A stretch of DNA of 43,313 bases from an uncultured Oscillospiraceae bacterium (GCA_934463345.1 CAKSJL010000007.1:1-43313); one strand, 5' to 3'; shown: positions 24,356 to 34,031, counted from the first letter of the stretch. The notes: generated from the letters alone by a model not told the origin. Made by a program: numbers and translations.

Positions 24356-25105
24356 ATGAAAATGTCTGCTTACAGGCGTGAAGCCGGAACATATCTTAAA
24401 GGAAGATACGGAGAAGCCTTTTTCGTGTCGTTTGTGTTTGTTTTTGCTTTTGCTGTTTTCCGCATAATATCAGCGGCGTCAGCTTATTTTCTGGGCGGTG
24501 GTACAGCTTCTGCCGCTGCTGAAACGGTTGCTGCGGTTATTTCTTTTTTTACGGTCACACCGCTTATAACCGGAGGTCTATGGTGGTTTTTCCAGACAGT
24601 CTGCGGACGTGACAACAGAAGCATTTTAAAGCTTTATTCCGGATTCCGGCTTAACAGTCGGGCGGCAGTCCTTTACATTATGATGTGGCTGAAGGCGTTT
24701 CTTTCTCTTTTTCCCTCTGCTGCATGCTTTACGGCGGCTTATGTTTTCCTTTATGGAAAAACCGGACTGGAAAGCAATATTATACTTTTTGCGCTGCTTC
24801 AGTTTACAATGCTCGGACTGGTTTTTCTGGGATTTTTTCTGAATGCGCTGCTTTCAATGGTCTTGTCGCCGTTTATTTTTATAAGTCATCCGGATATGAA
24901 TCCGTTTAAGGTTATCAGAAATTCGGCGGTACTTATGAAAGGAAAAAAGCTTGAATTTCTGAGACTTATATCTGTATATATTCCTGCAATGCTGCCAGTT
25001 GTTACAATTCCGTTTGTTCTGCCTCGTGCAGTAATGTCGACTGCGGTGTTTGCAAGGGAATGTCTGGAGGAAAGCGCTGAAATACGGGGGGAAGATAAAT
25101 TATGA
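24356..25105 (+). CDS. Polytopic membrane protein (DUF975-like)
   Basis: 249 residues with about five to six hydrophobic helices. The segment LKGRYGEAFFVSFVF near the start and NPFKVIRNSAVLMKGKKLEF near the end resemble DUF975-type integral membrane proteins of clostridia, whose function is unknown. GGAG lies 7 nt before the ATG. It overlaps the pseudouridine synthase gene by 4 bp (ATGA), so both are co-translated. Confidence 0.7.
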   Translation: MKMSAYRREAGTYLKGRYGEAFFVSFVFVFAFAVFRIISAASAYFLGGGTASAAAETVAAVISFFTVTPLITGGLWWFFQTVCGRDNRSILKLYSGFRLNSRAAVLYIMMWLKAFLSLFPSAACFTAAYVFLYGKTGLESNIILFALLQFTMLGLVFLGFFLNALLSMVLSPFIFISHPDMNPFKVIRNSAVLMKGKKLEFLRLISVYIPAMLPVVTIPFVLPRAVMSTAVFARECLEESAEIRGEDKL

Positions 25106-25950
25106 GCGACAGCACAGAGCTTGTGTTCACAGCGGAAAAGGACGCCGTTATAAAGGATTATCTTTTGAACGAATGCCATGTATCAAAACGCCAGCTTACG
25201 AAATTAAAGCAGATAGAAAACGGTATAACGGTCAATGGTATTCATGCAAGGGTTACGGAAACTGTTGCATACGGCGATATAATAAGGCTGAAAAGCGGCA
25301 ACAGTACATTTCTTGAGCCTAACCCGGGGTTGTCAGTTCCGAAAGCGTTTGAGAATGACTTCCTTGTGATTTACGACAAACCGGTCGGAATGCCGGTGCA
25401 TCCTTCCATAAAGCATCAGGGGGATACGCTCGGAAACTGCTTTGCATCGGATTATCCCGGAATTACCTTTCGTCCGGTAAATCGCCTTGACAGAGATACT
25501 TCGGGACTTTGCGCAGTTGCTAAAAACGCATATTATGCGTCGCTTCTGCAAAACAGCATTGAAAAAACGTATTATGCGGTCGTTCAGGGCAAAATTGTTG
25601 GTAACGGAACAATTGACCTGCCTATTGCAAGAGAAAAGGAATCAATCATAAAAAGAGTTGTCAGGGAGGACGGTCAGAACGCTGTGACGCATTACAGCGC
25701 TATAGACGGAAATGACAGCTTTACTCTTTTGGAAATAAAGCTTGAAACAGGCAGAACTCATCAGATAAGAGTTCACCTTTCATATATGGGTCATCCTCTT
25801 GCCGGGGACGATCTTTACGGCGGAAGTACCGCATACATAAAAAATCAGGCTCTTCACTGCGGCAGAATGCTTGTCAGACTGCCAAACGGCGAGAATCTGA
25901 ACATCATAAGCGAGATCCGTAAGGATATGAAAAAACTGATAATGCCTTAA
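25102..25950 (+). CDS. RluA-family pseudouridine synthase
   Basis: 282 residues. About 12-65 is an S4-type RNA-binding domain. The catalytic domain begins at FLVIYDKPVGMPVHPS and has the RluA motif RPVNRLDRDTSGL with catalytic Asp130. ETGRTHQIRVHLSYMGHPL follows, another family signature. It converts uridine to pseudouridine in rRNA (RluD/RluC class); the exact target cannot be told. Confidence 0.92.
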   Translation: MSDSTELVFTAEKDAVIKDYLLNECHVSKRQLTKLKQIENGITVNGIHARVTETVAYGDIIRLKSGNSTFLEPNPGLSVPKAFENDFLVIYDKPVGMPVHPSIKHQGDTLGNCFASDYPGITFRPVNRLDRDTSGLCAVAKNAYYASLLQNSIEKTYYAVVQGKIVGNGTIDLPIAREKESIIKRVVREDGQNAVTHYSAIDGNDSFTLLEIKLETGRTHQIRVHLSYMGHPLAGDDLYGGSTAYIKNQALHCGRMLVRLPNGENLNIISEIRKDMKKLIMP

Positions 25951-25972
25951 AACGGCGGAATGGAGAATTATT

Positions 25973-26440
25973 ATGGAGAAGATCGCAAGCTTTCAGGTAG
26001 ATCACAGAAAGATAAACGTCGGCATGTACATTTCAAGAGTTGACGGTGATATAGTTACATACGATATCAGAATGGTAAAGCCTAACGGCGGAGTTTATCT
26101 TGAAACGCCTTCAATGCATACGATTGAGCATCTGTTTGCAACATTTGCAAGAAGCTCTGAATTCGGAAAGGGTATTATATATGTAGGCCCTATGGGATGC
26201 CGTACCGGCTTTTATCTGCTGACAAGGGGACTCCCGCATGAAGCGGCTATCAAGCTTGTCCGGGATGCATACAAGTTTATTTCTGAGTATGACGACAGGA
26301 TCCCGGGCTGTTCCGAGGAGGAATGCGGAAATTATAAGGAGCATAATCTTGCACAGGCGAGAAAGGATGTGCTTCCTCTGCTGAAGGTTCTGGAAAACTA
26401 TACTGTGGAAATGCTCAATTATTCCTGGCATGTTAAATGA
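25973..26440 (+). CDS. luxS: S-ribosylhomocysteine lyase
   Basis: 155 residues, full length. Metal ligands are HTIEH (His49, His53) and Cys118 in EECGNY; Cys76 in MGCRTGF is the catalytic base. The N-terminus (ASFQVDHRKINVGMYISR) is typical. LuxS cleaves S-ribosylhomocysteine to homocysteine and DPD, precursor of autoinducer-2, within the activated methyl cycle. No mtn/pfs neighbour is present; it lies between the pseudouridine synthase and the M23 peptidase. Confidence 0.97.
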   Translation: MEKIASFQVDHRKINVGMYISRVDGDIVTYDIRMVKPNGGVYLETPSMHTIEHLFATFARSSEFGKGIIYVGPMGCRTGFYLLTRGLPHEAAIKLVRDAYKFISEYDDRIPGCSEEECGNYKEHNLAQARKDVLPLLKVLENYTVEMLNYSWHVK

Positions 26441-26509
26441 AAATTCTGCTGTATAATTGTGCAGACTGACGAAATGTTGTCGAACTCTGGAAAACGTATG
26501 CAAATCGAC

Positions 26510-26537
26510 TTGCTTTTTACTTTCTGATTGATATAAT
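26510..26537 (+). promoter_or_regulatory. Promoter of the M23 peptidase gene
   Basis: TTGCTT (26510-26515), 16-nt spacer, TATAAT (26532-26537). The predicted start lies inside the run of TGTWAH hexamers described next. Confidence 0.7.
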
Positions 26538-26542
26538 AGCTT

Positions 26543-26583
26543 TGTAATGTAACCTTATTGTAACATTTGTAATGAATTGTTAT
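26543..26583 (+). promoter_or_regulatory. WalR (YycF)-type box array
   Basis: TGTAAC-N5-TGTAAC (26548-26564) matches the WalR consensus TGTWAH-N5-TGTWAH exactly, with 11-bp periodicity. Three more TGTWAH hexamers start at 26543, 26568 and 26578. They lie just downstream of the -10 box, where bound WalR would be expected to repress. The controlled gene is a cell-wall hydrolase, the classical WalR target type. The regulator itself is outside this window. Confidence 0.6.
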
Positions 26584-26601
26584 GTGAAAGGAGCTGTTAT
26601 T

Positions 26602-27939
26602 ATGGATCAGAATAATCCTGAGACTAAAACAGACAGCAGTGTTTGTCTGAATGAAAATGATAAAAGGAAAAGGGGCAGACTTTATTCCTGCCTTATGAGT
26701 TGTGCCGCGCCGGTTCTGACGGTCATATTTCTTGCCGGAAGTGTTTGCTGGGCGGCAGAGCTTAAATACACTGATAATGAGGAGTTTGACTGCAATCCGG
26801 AGGCAGCGGCGGTATTTTCGCCGGAGGGACTTTCCGGTGAACAGACAGAATATGTTGAAACGGCGCTTCCTGAGCTTCAGGAGATTCATGGCGTGACTGA
26901 GAATACCGGTGCAGAGCTTGTGGAGGCATGTGGTATTTATGTTGACAACGAGTTTATAGGCGCAGTTGTCAGCGGAGAGCATATAGAGGAAGAGCTTGAG
27001 CTTGTTCTTGAGGACTATAAAAGCGATGAAAGCGTTATAGAGGCGGATTATGCTGTTGAAACTGAACTAAAGCAGGGAATATACCGTTCTGCGGCTCTGG
27101 TTTCAGCTGAGGACATGACCGAGTATCTGACCGGCGAAAGAGAGGTTATTGCTGAATATTCTGCGAGCGAGGGAGATACAGCCCAGAAGCTTGCGGATGA
27201 TTTCGGCATGACTGTCGAGGAGGTTGAAGAGCTTAATCCTGAGCTTGGAGAGCTTGAGGAGGGCGAGCCTGTCATGGTCAGGGAAAAGGTTTCAGTCCTG
27301 CCGGTCAGGTATACCTGTGAGGAGACTGAGGAAGAGGAATGCAGGGTCATGACCGGAAGCGCATTCTATGACGGCAGCGAAACAGCCGCTGAAACAGGAA
27401 AGCGTATCTGCCTTTATGAGGTGACGTATATTGACGGAACTGAAATATCCAGAACGCTAAAAGGCTCTGAGGTGTACTTTGATTATGCCGCTTTGGATGA
27501 ATCTGAGGAGACTCTGTACAATGAAGAGGAGCTTTATTCGGAGAGTATTCCGGAGGAGATTGACGGAAACGGTTCATTTATATGGCCGGTATGCGGAGGA
27601 TATGTCAGCGATCCTTTTTTGAGCGACAGGAATCACAAGGGAATGGACATCGCCGCCGACAGCGGTACGGATATATATGCCGCCGACGGAGGAACTGTTA
27701 TCGATGCGGGATGGAACGACGGAGGCTACGGCAACTATGTCGTTATAGACCATGGAAACGGATATGTGACGCTTTACGGTCATGCGAGCGAAGTCTATGT
27801 CAGCGCCGGTCAGACTGTTCTGGCAGGCGAACTTATAGCGGCTGTCGGAACAACGGGAGATTCTACAGGAAACCACTGTCATTTTGAAATAAGGTATAAC
27901 GGAGAATATCTTGATCCGGCAGTTTTCGTAGGCGGATAA
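26602..27939 (+). CDS. Cell-wall M23 endopeptidase with LysM and G5-like domains
   Basis: 445 residues from the ATG at 26602 (AAAGGAG 8 nt upstream), not the earlier ATG at 26572. Layout: cytoplasmic tail, one membrane helix (about 28-52), an acidic region, LysM (about 183-227), a G5-like domain (about 233-297, with LYEVTYIDGTEISR), then the M23/LytM peptidase (about 334-445). Zinc ligands are His345 and Asp349 (NHKGMDIA) and His427 in NHCHFEI, with His425 and His394 as catalytic residues. The complete set predicts an active endopeptidase cutting peptidoglycan cross-bridges. The protein is very acidic. Confidence 0.93.
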   Translation: MDQNNPETKTDSSVCLNENDKRKRGRLYSCLMSCAAPVLTVIFLAGSVCWAAELKYTDNEEFDCNPEAAAVFSPEGLSGEQTEYVETALPELQEIHGVTENTGAELVEACGIYVDNEFIGAVVSGEHIEEELELVLEDYKSDESVIEADYAVETELKQGIYRSAALVSAEDMTEYLTGEREVIAEYSASEGDTAQKLADDFGMTVEEVEELNPELGELEEGEPVMVREKVSVLPVRYTCEETEEEECRVMTGSAFYDGSETAAETGKRICLYEVTYIDGTEISRTLKGSEVYFDYAALDESEETLYNEEELYSESIPEEIDGNGSFIWPVCGGYVSDPFLSDRNHKGMDIAADSGTDIYAADGGTVIDAGWNDGGYGNYVVIDHGNGYVTLYGHASEVYVSAGQTVLAGELIAAVGTTGDSTGNHCHFEIRYNGEYLDPAVFVGG

Positions 27940-27958
27940 TCTTTATGTGAAACTGCAC

Positions 27959-27988
27959 GAAAATATATGTGTTTGTTTATATATTTTC
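27959..27988 (+). terminator. Possible A/T stem after the M23 gene
   Basis: A perfect 10-bp stem GAAAATATAT/ATATATTTTC lies 20 nt after the stop codon with a 10-nt loop. It has no G/C core or T run of its own, so termination is uncertain. Confidence 0.35.
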
Positions 27989-28012
27989 TACCACGATTAT
28001 TTGCACAAAGTA

Positions 28013-28041
28013 TTGCAAAGCGCTCGTATATGTGCTATAAT
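28013..28041 (+). promoter_or_regulatory. Promoter of the S10 ribosomal supercluster
   Basis: TTGCAA (28013-28018), 17-nt spacer, TATAAT (28036-28041). This is the only strong promoter seen upstream of rpsJ. It leaves a leader of nearly 300 nt. Confidence 0.8.
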
Positions 28042-28047
28042 ATATGA

Positions 28048-28256
28048 GTGTGATTGCAACAGATATGCGATGAAGCGGAAGGTTGCCGGCGGTATGTCGG
28101 GTAATTTCCGTGGAGTATGTCCGATTTTTAAACCGGGCGACTGAAATATTTGAGCACAGTTAGTGTCATTCTTAAATTGCTATTGCTATAGCTTTAAGCA
28201 TGAACTGTGTCCTGATAACAGTAACCCGAATCCGTAATGGATATCGGGATTTTTTA
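28048..28256 (+). promoter_or_regulatory. Structured S10-operon leader with intrinsic terminator
   Basis: First comes a GC-rich domain (GCGGAA paired with TTCCGT, CCGGC with GTCGG, about 28075-28112). Then a three-tier hairpin: CACAGTT/AACTGTG (28155-28161, 28203-28209), CTTAAA/TTTAAG (28171-28176, 28193-28198) and GCTAT-TGCT-ATAGC (28179-28192). An intrinsic terminator follows (CCCGAATCC/GGATATCGGG, then T run, 28225-28256), 82 nt before rpsJ. The order, structured domain then terminator, suggests transcription attenuation by a ribosomal protein, as L4 does in E. coli. The ligand here is unknown. Confidence 0.7.
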
Positions 28257-28337
28257 TTGTTAGGTGCAGGAAACACACGGGAGCGTGTGGTATTTCAATT
28301 CCGACCCCCGATATTAAGACCTAAGGAGGCGAAAAAA

Positions 28338-28652
28338 GTGGCAGTCAACGAAAAGATCAGAATCAAGATCAAGGGTTATGAACACGCTAAGGTGGACGCA
28401 GCAGCTGCAAAGATTGTTGAAGCTGCAAAGAGAAGCGGTGCAAGAGTATCAGGTCCTATTCCGCTCCCTACAAACAAAGAGGTTATCACAATCCTCAGAG
28501 CCGTTCACAAATATAAGGACAGCCGTGAGCAGTTTGAGATGAGAACACATAAGAGACTTATTGATGTTATCAGACCAACAGCAAAGACAACGGACGCTCT
28601 TCAGAAGCTGGAAATTCCGGCAGGCGTGGACATCGTAATGGAGCTTAAGTAA
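28338..28652 (+). CDS. rpsJ: Ribosomal protein S10
   Basis: 104 residues starting at GTG with AAGGAGG upstream; the ORF extension to 28200 covers the leader and is not protein. [18 protein letters not shown] and [16 protein letters not shown] are standard S10. It is a 30S head protein and, as NusE, joins NusB in antitermination. First gene of the supercluster. Confidence 0.97.
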   Translation: MAVNEKIRIKIKGYEHAKVDAAAAKIVEAAKRSGARVSGPIPLPTNKEVITILRAVHKYKDSREQFEMRTHKRLIDVIRPTAKTTDALQKLEIPAGVDIVMELK

Positions 28653-28672
28653 TAAGCTTACAAAAGCCCCTG

Positions 28673-28740
28673 ATTCCGCAGAAAAACCGATGCGGAATGT
28701 GATGACGAAAGTCATCGGTCATGTTGGCGGAAGGGCCAAC
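28673..28740 (+). promoter_or_regulatory. Three consecutive hairpins between rpsJ and rplC
   Basis: ATTCCGCA/TGCGGAAT (28673-28698, 10-nt loop), GATGAC-GAAA-GTCATC (28701-28716, a GNRA tetraloop) and GTTGGC-GGAAGG-GCCAAC (28723-28740) are three perfect stems in 68 bases. They end 13 nt before the rplC ribosome site. None has a T run, so translational control or RNA processing fits better than termination. Confidence 0.65.
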
Positions 28741-28765
28741 CAATAACCTAACAGGAGGAAAATAC

Positions 28766-29398
28766 ATGAAAAAAGGTATTATCGGCAAGAAAATCGGTAT
28801 GACACAGATTTTCGACGAATCAGGAAAAGTTATTCCCGTAACAGTTGTTGAAGCCGGTCCTTGCGTTGTTGTTCAGAAGAAAACTGTTGAAAACGACGGT
28901 TATGCTGCTGTTCAGCTCGGATTTGGCGAAGCAAAGGCTGCGAGAGTGAACAAGCCGATGAAGGGTCACTTCGACAAGGCAGACGCTGCTTACAAGAAGA
29001 ACCTGAAAGAATTCAAGCTTGAGGACTGCGAGTCAGTAAACGTAGGCGATATCCTTAAGGCTGACACATTTGCTGTGGGCGACATCGTTGATGTAAGCGG
29101 CACAAGCAAAGGTAAGGGCTTCCAGGGTACAATCAAGCGCCACAACAATTCAAGACTCAAGGAAACACATGGTACAGGTCCTGTACACAGACATGCCGGA
29201 TCAATGGGCGCATGCTCATCACCTTCAAGAATCTTTAAGGGCAAGGGTATGCCTGGACAGATGGGTAATGAGAAGGTTACAGTACAGAATCTTGAAGTTG
29301 TCAAGATTGACGCAGAAAATAATCTTATCGCACTCAAGGGTGCAATTCCTGGTCCTAAGGGCGGAGTTGTTACTATTGTTGACAGTGTTAAGGCTTAA
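28766..29398 (+). CDS. rplC: Ribosomal protein L3
   Basis: 210 residues from the ATG at 28766 (AGGAGG upstream). [16 protein letters not shown] and the loop [18 protein letters not shown], which reaches toward the peptidyl transferase centre, identify it. L3 starts 50S assembly. Preceded by the three-hairpin element. Confidence 0.97.
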   Translation: MKKGIIGKKIGMTQIFDESGKVIPVTVVEAGPCVVVQKKTVENDGYAAVQLGFGEAKAARVNKPMKGHFDKADAAYKKNLKEFKLEDCESVNVGDILKADTFAVGDIVDVSGTSKGKGFQGTIKRHNNSRLKETHGTGPVHRHAGSMGACSSPSRIFKGKGMPGQMGNEKVTVQNLEVVKIDAENNLIALKGAIPGPKGGVVTIVDSVKA

Positions 29399-29415
29399 GA
29401 AAGGAGGAAGCATAT

Positions 29416-30039
29416 ATGTCAAAGGTTTCAGTTTTTGATATGGCAGGAAATCAGGTTGCAGAGACAGAGCTTTCCGACGCCGTATTCGGTATAGAACCAA
29501 ACGAGGCTGTTATGCATGCTTCAGTTGTGAATTATCTTGCAAATCAGCGTCAGGGCACACAGTCCACACTGACTCGTACAGAAGTTCGCGGCGGCGGCAG
29601 AAAGCCATGGAGACAGAAGGGTACCGGTCATGCAAGACAGGGTTCAATCCGTGCTCCTCAGTGGGTTCACGGCGGTATCGCTTTAGGCCCGAAGCCAAGA
29701 GATTACAGATATACTCTTAACAAGAAGGTAAGAAGACTTGCAATGAAGTCAGCTCTTTCTTCAAAGGTTAAGAATGAGAACATTATCGTTCTCGACGCTC
29801 TGAACATGGATGGATTCAAGACAAAGACAATCGTTAATATGCTCAAGGCATTAAACGTTGAGGGCAAGGCTCTTATCGTTACAGCTGACGCAGACAAGAT
29901 GGTTGTAAAGAGCGCTTCCAACATCCCGGGCGTTAAGACAGCAGCAGTAAACACACTTAATGTTTACGACATCTTAAACTATGACAAATTCATTGTTGTT
30001 AAGAACGCTGTCGCAAAAATCGAGGAGGTGTACGCATAA
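29416..30039 (+). CDS. rplD: Ribosomal protein L4
   Basis: 207 residues. The exit-tunnel loop reads [20 protein letters not shown]. In many bacteria L4 also represses its own operon through the S10 leader, so it is the first suspect as ligand of the leader structure upstream of rpsJ. Its stop overlaps the L23 start by one base. Confidence 0.97.
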   Translation: MSKVSVFDMAGNQVAETELSDAVFGIEPNEAVMHASVVNYLANQRQGTQSTLTRTEVRGGGRKPWRQKGTGHARQGSIRAPQWVHGGIALGPKPRDYRYTLNKKVRRLAMKSALSSKVKNENIIVLDALNMDGFKTKTIVNMLKALNVEGKALIVTADADKMVVKSASNIPGVKTAAVNTLNVYDILNYDKFIVVKNAVAKIEEVYA

Positions 30040-30350
30040 TGAAAGCACCGCAGGACATCATCCTGAAGCCGGTTATTACTGAGAGAAGCATTGATATGCT
30101 CCCTTCAGGAAAATACACTTTCAAGGTTGCAAAGGATGCAAACAAAGTTGAGATAGCAAAGGCAGTTGAAACCCTTTTTAACGTAGAGGTTACTAAGGTA
30201 AACACAATGAACTGCAACGGACGTGCAAGACGTGTCGGCAGATTCGAGGGTAAGAAGGCTGACTGGAAAAAGGCTATCGTTACTATAAATCAGGAACCTG
30301 ATGACAAGAAGACAAAGTCATCTATCGAGTTCTTTGACGGTCTGTATTAA
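30039..30350 (+). CDS. rplW: Ribosomal protein L23
   Basis: 103 residues, PQDIILKPVITERSID at the start and a C-terminal NQEPDDKKTKSSIEFF extension. L23 lies at the tunnel exit and is the docking site for trigger factor and SRP. A 68-bp gap with a GGGAG/CTCCC hairpin (30374-30388) follows before rplB. Confidence 0.96.
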   Translation: MKAPQDIILKPVITERSIDMLPSGKYTFKVAKDANKVEIAKAVETLFNVEVTKVNTMNCNGRARRVGRFEGKKADWKKAIVTINQEPDDKKTKSSIEFFDGLY

Positions 30351-30418
30351 TAGCTGATACAGATACTCAGTATGGGAGTAATGCTCCCGCAAACAACGCA
30401 TTTTAAGGAGTGAATACA

Positions 30419-31252
30419 ATGGCTATTAAAACCTATAAACCGACAACTCCTTCACGTCGTCAGATGACTTGTACTGACTATTCGGATTTGTCAAAGGTTG
30501 CTCCGGAGAAAAGCCTGCTTGAACCTCTCAAGAAGAAGTCCGGCAGAAACAGCTACGGAAGAATCACAGTTCGCCACAGAGGCGGCGGCTCAAGAAGAAA
30601 ATATCGTGTAATCGATTTCAAACGTGACAAGGACAATATGAACGCAGAGGTTATGACTCTTGAATACGATCCGAACCGTTCAGCATTTATTGCACTTGTT
30701 AAGTACGAGGACGGCGAGAAGAGATATATTCTTGCACCAAACGGACTCAAGGTCGGAGATGTTATCTGCTCAGGTCCTGACGCAGACATCAAGGCAGGAA
30801 ATGCGCTTGCTATGAATGATATCCCTGTTGGTACATTCATCCACGCTATTGAGCTTTATCCTGGCAAGGGCGCACAGATGGTACGTTCAGCAGGAAACAT
30901 GGCTCAGCTTATGGCTAAGGAAGGCAACTATGCGCTTGTAAGACTTCCTTCAGGCGAGCTCAGAAATGTTCCGATAAACTGCAAGGCTACAATCGGACAG
31001 GTAAGCAACATCGACCATGAAAACGTAAATCTCGGTAAGGCCGGCAGAACACGTCACCTCGGCTTCAGACCGACAGTAAGAGGTTCTGTAATGAACCCAT
31101 GCGATCACCCGCACGGTGGTGGTGAAGGTAAATCACCAGTCGGACGTCCGGGACCTGTTACTCCTTGGGGTAAGCCAGCACTTGGCTACAAGACCCGTAA
31201 GAAGCATAACCGTTCCGATAAGTTTATTGTAAAACGCAGAAACGGCAAATAA
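30419..31252 (+). CDS. rplB: Ribosomal protein L2
   Basis: 277 residues from the ATG at 30419 with AAGGAG 8 nt upstream; the in-frame GTG at 30410 is discarded. [19 protein letters not shown] contains the conserved His needed near the peptidyl transferase centre. Usual family length. Confidence 0.97.
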   Translation: MAIKTYKPTTPSRRQMTCTDYSDLSKVAPEKSLLEPLKKKSGRNSYGRITVRHRGGGSRRKYRVIDFKRDKDNMNAEVMTLEYDPNRSAFIALVKYEDGEKRYILAPNGLKVGDVICSGPDADIKAGNALAMNDIPVGTFIHAIELYPGKGAQMVRSAGNMAQLMAKEGNYALVRLPSGELRNVPINCKATIGQVSNIDHENVNLGKAGRTRHLGFRPTVRGSVMNPCDHPHGGGEGKSPVGRPGPVTPWGKPALGYKTRKKHNRSDKFIVKRRNGK

Positions 31253-31274
31253 GCTGAAAGGAGGAACTGATTAA

Positions 31275-31559
31275 ATGAGCAGAAGCATTAAGAAGGGCCC
31301 TTACGTTCAGGAGGCACTTTACAAAAGAGTTTTGGCAATGAACGAAGCAGGCGAAAAGAAGGTTTTAAAGACCTGGAGCAGAACTTCAACAATTTTCCCT
31401 GACTTTGTAGGTCATACATTTGCAGTTCATGACGGACGCAAGCACGTTCCGGTTTATGTTACAGAGGATATGGTAGGACACAAGCTCGGAGAGTTTGCAC
31501 CAACCAGAACATACAAGGGACACGCCGGTTCCAAGACAACAAATAACGGCAAGAAATAG
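31275..31559 (+). CDS. rpsS: Ribosomal protein S19
   Basis: 94 residues. [10 protein letters not shown] at the start and [19 protein letters not shown] near the end are diagnostic. S19 binds 16S rRNA in the 30S head with S13. 22 bp after rplB. Confidence 0.96.
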   Translation: MSRSIKKGPYVQEALYKRVLAMNEAGEKKVLKTWSRTSTIFPDFVGHTFAVHDGRKHVPVYVTEDMVGHKLGEFAPTRTYKGHAGSKTTNNGKK

Positions 31560-31576
31560 CGGAAGGAGGAATTCAA

Positions 31577-31912
31577 ATGGAAGCCAGAGCATATCTGAGA
31601 AATGCCCGAATCGCACCTAGAAAGGTTCAGGTTGTTCTTGATCTTATCAGAAACAAGCCTGTAGACGTTGCACTTGCTACTCTCAATTATACACCAAAGG
31701 CTGCATGCGAAATGCTGGAAAAGCTTTTGAAATCCGCTATTGCAAACGCTGAAAACAACCACAACATGAATAAGGATGACCTTTATGTTGCTGAATGTTT
31801 TGTTTGCCCGGGTCCTATAATGAAGAGAATCATGCCAAGAGCACAGGGCAGAGCATACAGAATTTTAAAGAGAACATCACACGTTACAATTGTTCTTAAA
31901 GAAAAAGAATAA
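31577..31912 (+). CDS. rplV: Ribosomal protein L22
   Basis: 111 residues. The long beta hairpin ends [17 protein letters not shown], lining the exit tunnel at the macrolide constriction. No insertion or deletion in the hairpin is apparent. Confidence 0.96.
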   Translation: MEARAYLRNARIAPRKVQVVLDLIRNKPVDVALATLNYTPKAACEMLEKLLKSAIANAENNHNMNKDDLYVAECFVCPGPIMKRIMPRAQGRAYRILKRTSHVTIVLKEKE

Positions 31913-31930
31913 TCCCAAGGAGGAGAAATA

Positions 31931-32680
31931 ATGGGCCAGAAAGTTAATCCGCACGGCTTGCGTGTCGGCGTTATTAAGGATTGGGATTCTCGCTGGTTTG
32001 CGAATAAGTCAACTTTCGGCGACACTCTTGTTGAAGACTACAATGTTCGTAACTACATTAAGAAGAACTTGTATGCAGCAGGTGTTCCAAAGATTGAAAT
32101 TGAAAGATTCGCTGAAGACAAGGTTAGAATCCACATTCACTGTGCAAAGCCTGGTATTGTAATCGGTAGAGGCGGCACAGAGATCGAAAAGCTCCGTCAG
32201 AAGCTTGAAAAGATGATGGGCAAGCAGGTTGCAGTTAATATCGTTGAGGTCAAGAACCCTGACATTAATTCACAGCTTGTTGCTGAAAAGATCGCTCTTG
32301 ATCTTGAAAACAGAGTTTCATTCAGACGTACAATGAAGCAGGCTATCGGCAGAGCAATGCGTCTTGGAGCAAAGGGTATCAAGGTTATGGTATCAGGCCG
32401 TCTCGGCGGTGCTGAAATCGCAAGAAGCGAAACATACCACGAAGGAACAATTCCGCTTCAGACAATCAGAGCCGATATCGACTACGGCACAGCAGAAGCA
32501 CACACAACCTACGGCAGACTGGGCGTTAAGGTCTGGATCTACAGAGGCGAGGTTTTAAAGGGCGAAGCTGCTGCAAAGACTGACGACTCAAGAAGAGGCG
32601 GCAGAGATAACAGAAGACGCAATAACCAGAGACGTGACAATAAAGTCAGAGAAGCGAAAAGTGAAGGAGGTAACCAGTAA
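31931..32680 (+). CDS. rpsC: Ribosomal protein S3
   Basis: 249 residues. The KH RNA-binding loop is [15 protein letters not shown]. The C-terminal tail is rich in Arg, Asn and Gly (about 215-249, [18 protein letters not shown]) and makes the protein longer than the roughly 220-residue norm. Such tails are common in clostridia. The stop overlaps rplP by one base. Confidence 0.96.
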   Translation: MGQKVNPHGLRVGVIKDWDSRWFANKSTFGDTLVEDYNVRNYIKKNLYAAGVPKIEIERFAEDKVRIHIHCAKPGIVIGRGGTEIEKLRQKLEKMMGKQVAVNIVEVKNPDINSQLVAEKIALDLENRVSFRRTMKQAIGRAMRLGAKGIKVMVSGRLGGAEIARSETYHEGTIPLQTIRADIDYGTAEAHTTYGRLGVKVWIYRGEVLKGEAAAKTDDSRRGGRDNRRRNNQRRDNKVREAKSEGGNQ

Positions 32681-33105
32681 TGCTACTTCCAAAGAGAGTT
32701 AAATATCGTCGAGTTCACAGAGGACGTATGACAGGCCAGGCAACAAGAGGCAACAAGGTAAGCTATGGAGATTTCGGTATCCAGGCACTTGAGCCAGCTT
32801 GGATCACATCAAACCAGATCGAATCAGCCCGTATCGCTATGACACGTTACATCAAGCGTGGCGGTCAGGTTTGGATCAAGATCTTTCCGGACAAGCCGGT
32901 TACAAAGAAGCCGGCAGGCACAAGAATGGGTTCCGGTAAAGGTGCGCCGGAATATTGGGTAGCAGTAGTAAAGCCAGGCAGAGTAATGTTTGAGATTGCT
33001 GGAGTTCCTGAGGAAACAGCAAGAGAGGCTATGCGTCTGGCAATGCATAAGCTCCCTATCAAATGTAAATTTGTTGCAAAAGAAGAGCAAGGAGGGGAGC
33101 AGTAA
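32680..33105 (+). CDS. rplP: Ribosomal protein L16
   Basis: 141 residues. [18 protein letters not shown] and [19 protein letters not shown] are standard. L16 positions tRNA in the A site. Its ATG and stop both overlap the neighbouring genes by one base (rpsC, rpmC). Confidence 0.97.
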   Translation: MLLPKRVKYRRVHRGRMTGQATRGNKVSYGDFGIQALEPAWITSNQIESARIAMTRYIKRGGQVWIKIFPDKPVTKKPAGTRMGSGKGAPEYWVAVVKPGRVMFEIAGVPEETAREAMRLAMHKLPIKCKFVAKEEQGGEQ

Positions 33106-33311
33106 TGAAGGCTACTGAAATCAGAGGTATGTCAGTTGAAGAAATGAACGAAAAGCTGACCGGCTTAAAGGAAGAGCTTTTTGCGCTCCGCTTTCAGCTT
33201 GCTGTAAACCAGCTTGACAACACAGCTCGCTTAAAGGCTGTTAAGAAGGATATCGCAAGAATCAAGACAGTTATGCGTGAGACTGAAATCAAGTCAGGCG
33301 TAAAGCAGTAA
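33105..33311 (+). CDS. rpmC: Ribosomal protein L29
   Basis: 68 residues, two-helix hairpin ([32 protein letters not shown]). Lies by the tunnel exit next to L23. Coupled to rplP. Confidence 0.95.
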   Translation: MKATEIRGMSVEEMNEKLTGLKEELFALRFQLAVNQLDNTARLKAVKKDIARIKTVMRETEIKSGVKQ

Positions 33312-33329
33312 GAAAGGGAGGATTTAGCT

Positions 33330-33587
33330 ATGTCTGAGAGAAACCTTAGAAAAACAAGGGTTGGTAAAGTTGTAAGCGACAAGATGGACAAAACTATCGT
33401 TGTTGCTATCGCTGACAATGTTAAACACCCGCTTTACAAGAAGATCATCAAGCGTACAGTAAAGCTCAAGGCGCACGATGAAAACAACGAATGCCGCATA
33501 GGTGATCGTGTTGAGGTTATGGAAACACGTCCGCTTTCAAAGGACAAGAGATGGCGTGTTACAAACATTATTGAGAGAGCTAAGTAA
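33330..33587 (+). CDS. rpsQ: Ribosomal protein S17
   Basis: 85 residues, OB fold ([32 protein letters not shown]). Binds 16S rRNA helix 11. A 62-bp gap follows, with a GAAGCG/CGCTTC stem (about 33607-33631) just before the rplN ribosome site. Confidence 0.96.
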   Translation: MSERNLRKTRVGKVVSDKMDKTIVVAIADNVKHPLYKKIIKRTVKLKAHDENNECRIGDRVEVMETRPLSKDKRWRVTNIIERAK

Positions 33588-33649
33588 TATTAAGTATATA
33601 GGTAAGGAAGCGGTTTGAAGGAAAGCGCTTCTGAAAGGAGGAACTCGCT

Positions 33650-34018
33650 GTGATACAAATGCAGTCTTATATGAAGGTTGCTGATAACACCGGAGCTAAA
33701 GAGCTTATGTGTATCAGAGTTCTGGGCGGTACACGCAGAAGATATGCAAATATCGGAGACGTGGTAGTAGCTTCTGTAAAGAAAGCAACACCCGGCGGCG
33801 TTGTTAAGAAGGGCGACGTTGTAAAGGCAGTTATCGTTCGTTCAGCAAAGGGCCTGAGAAGAGAAGACGGCACATACATTCGTTTCGACGAAAATGCAGC
33901 TGTTATCATTAAGGAAGATAAAAACCCGAAGGGTACACGTATATTCGGACCTGTAGCAAGAGAGCTTCGTGACAAGGACTATATGAAGATATTGAGCCTT
34001 GCGCCGGAAGTATTATAA
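33650..34018 (+). CDS. rplN: Ribosomal protein L14
   Basis: 122 residues starting at GTG ([17 protein letters not shown] follows), AAAGGAGG upstream. The N-terminus matches the family exactly, which fixes the start. L14 forms an intersubunit bridge. Confidence 0.97.
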   Translation: MIQMQSYMKVADNTGAKELMCIRVLGGTRRRYANIGDVVVASVKKATPGGVVKKGDVVKAVIVRSAKGLRREDGTYIRFDENAAVIIKEDKNPKGTRIFGPVARELRDKDYMKILSLAPEVL

Positions 34019-34031
34019 TGGAGGTGTCATG

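Noticed and set aside
27947..28144. 65-codon ORF before rpsJ
   Set aside because: It spans the promoter at 28013-28041 and the structured leader, and has no ribosome site.
28200..28337. N-terminal extension of S10
   Set aside because: It covers the terminator and leader; family length and AAGGAGG support the GTG at 28338.
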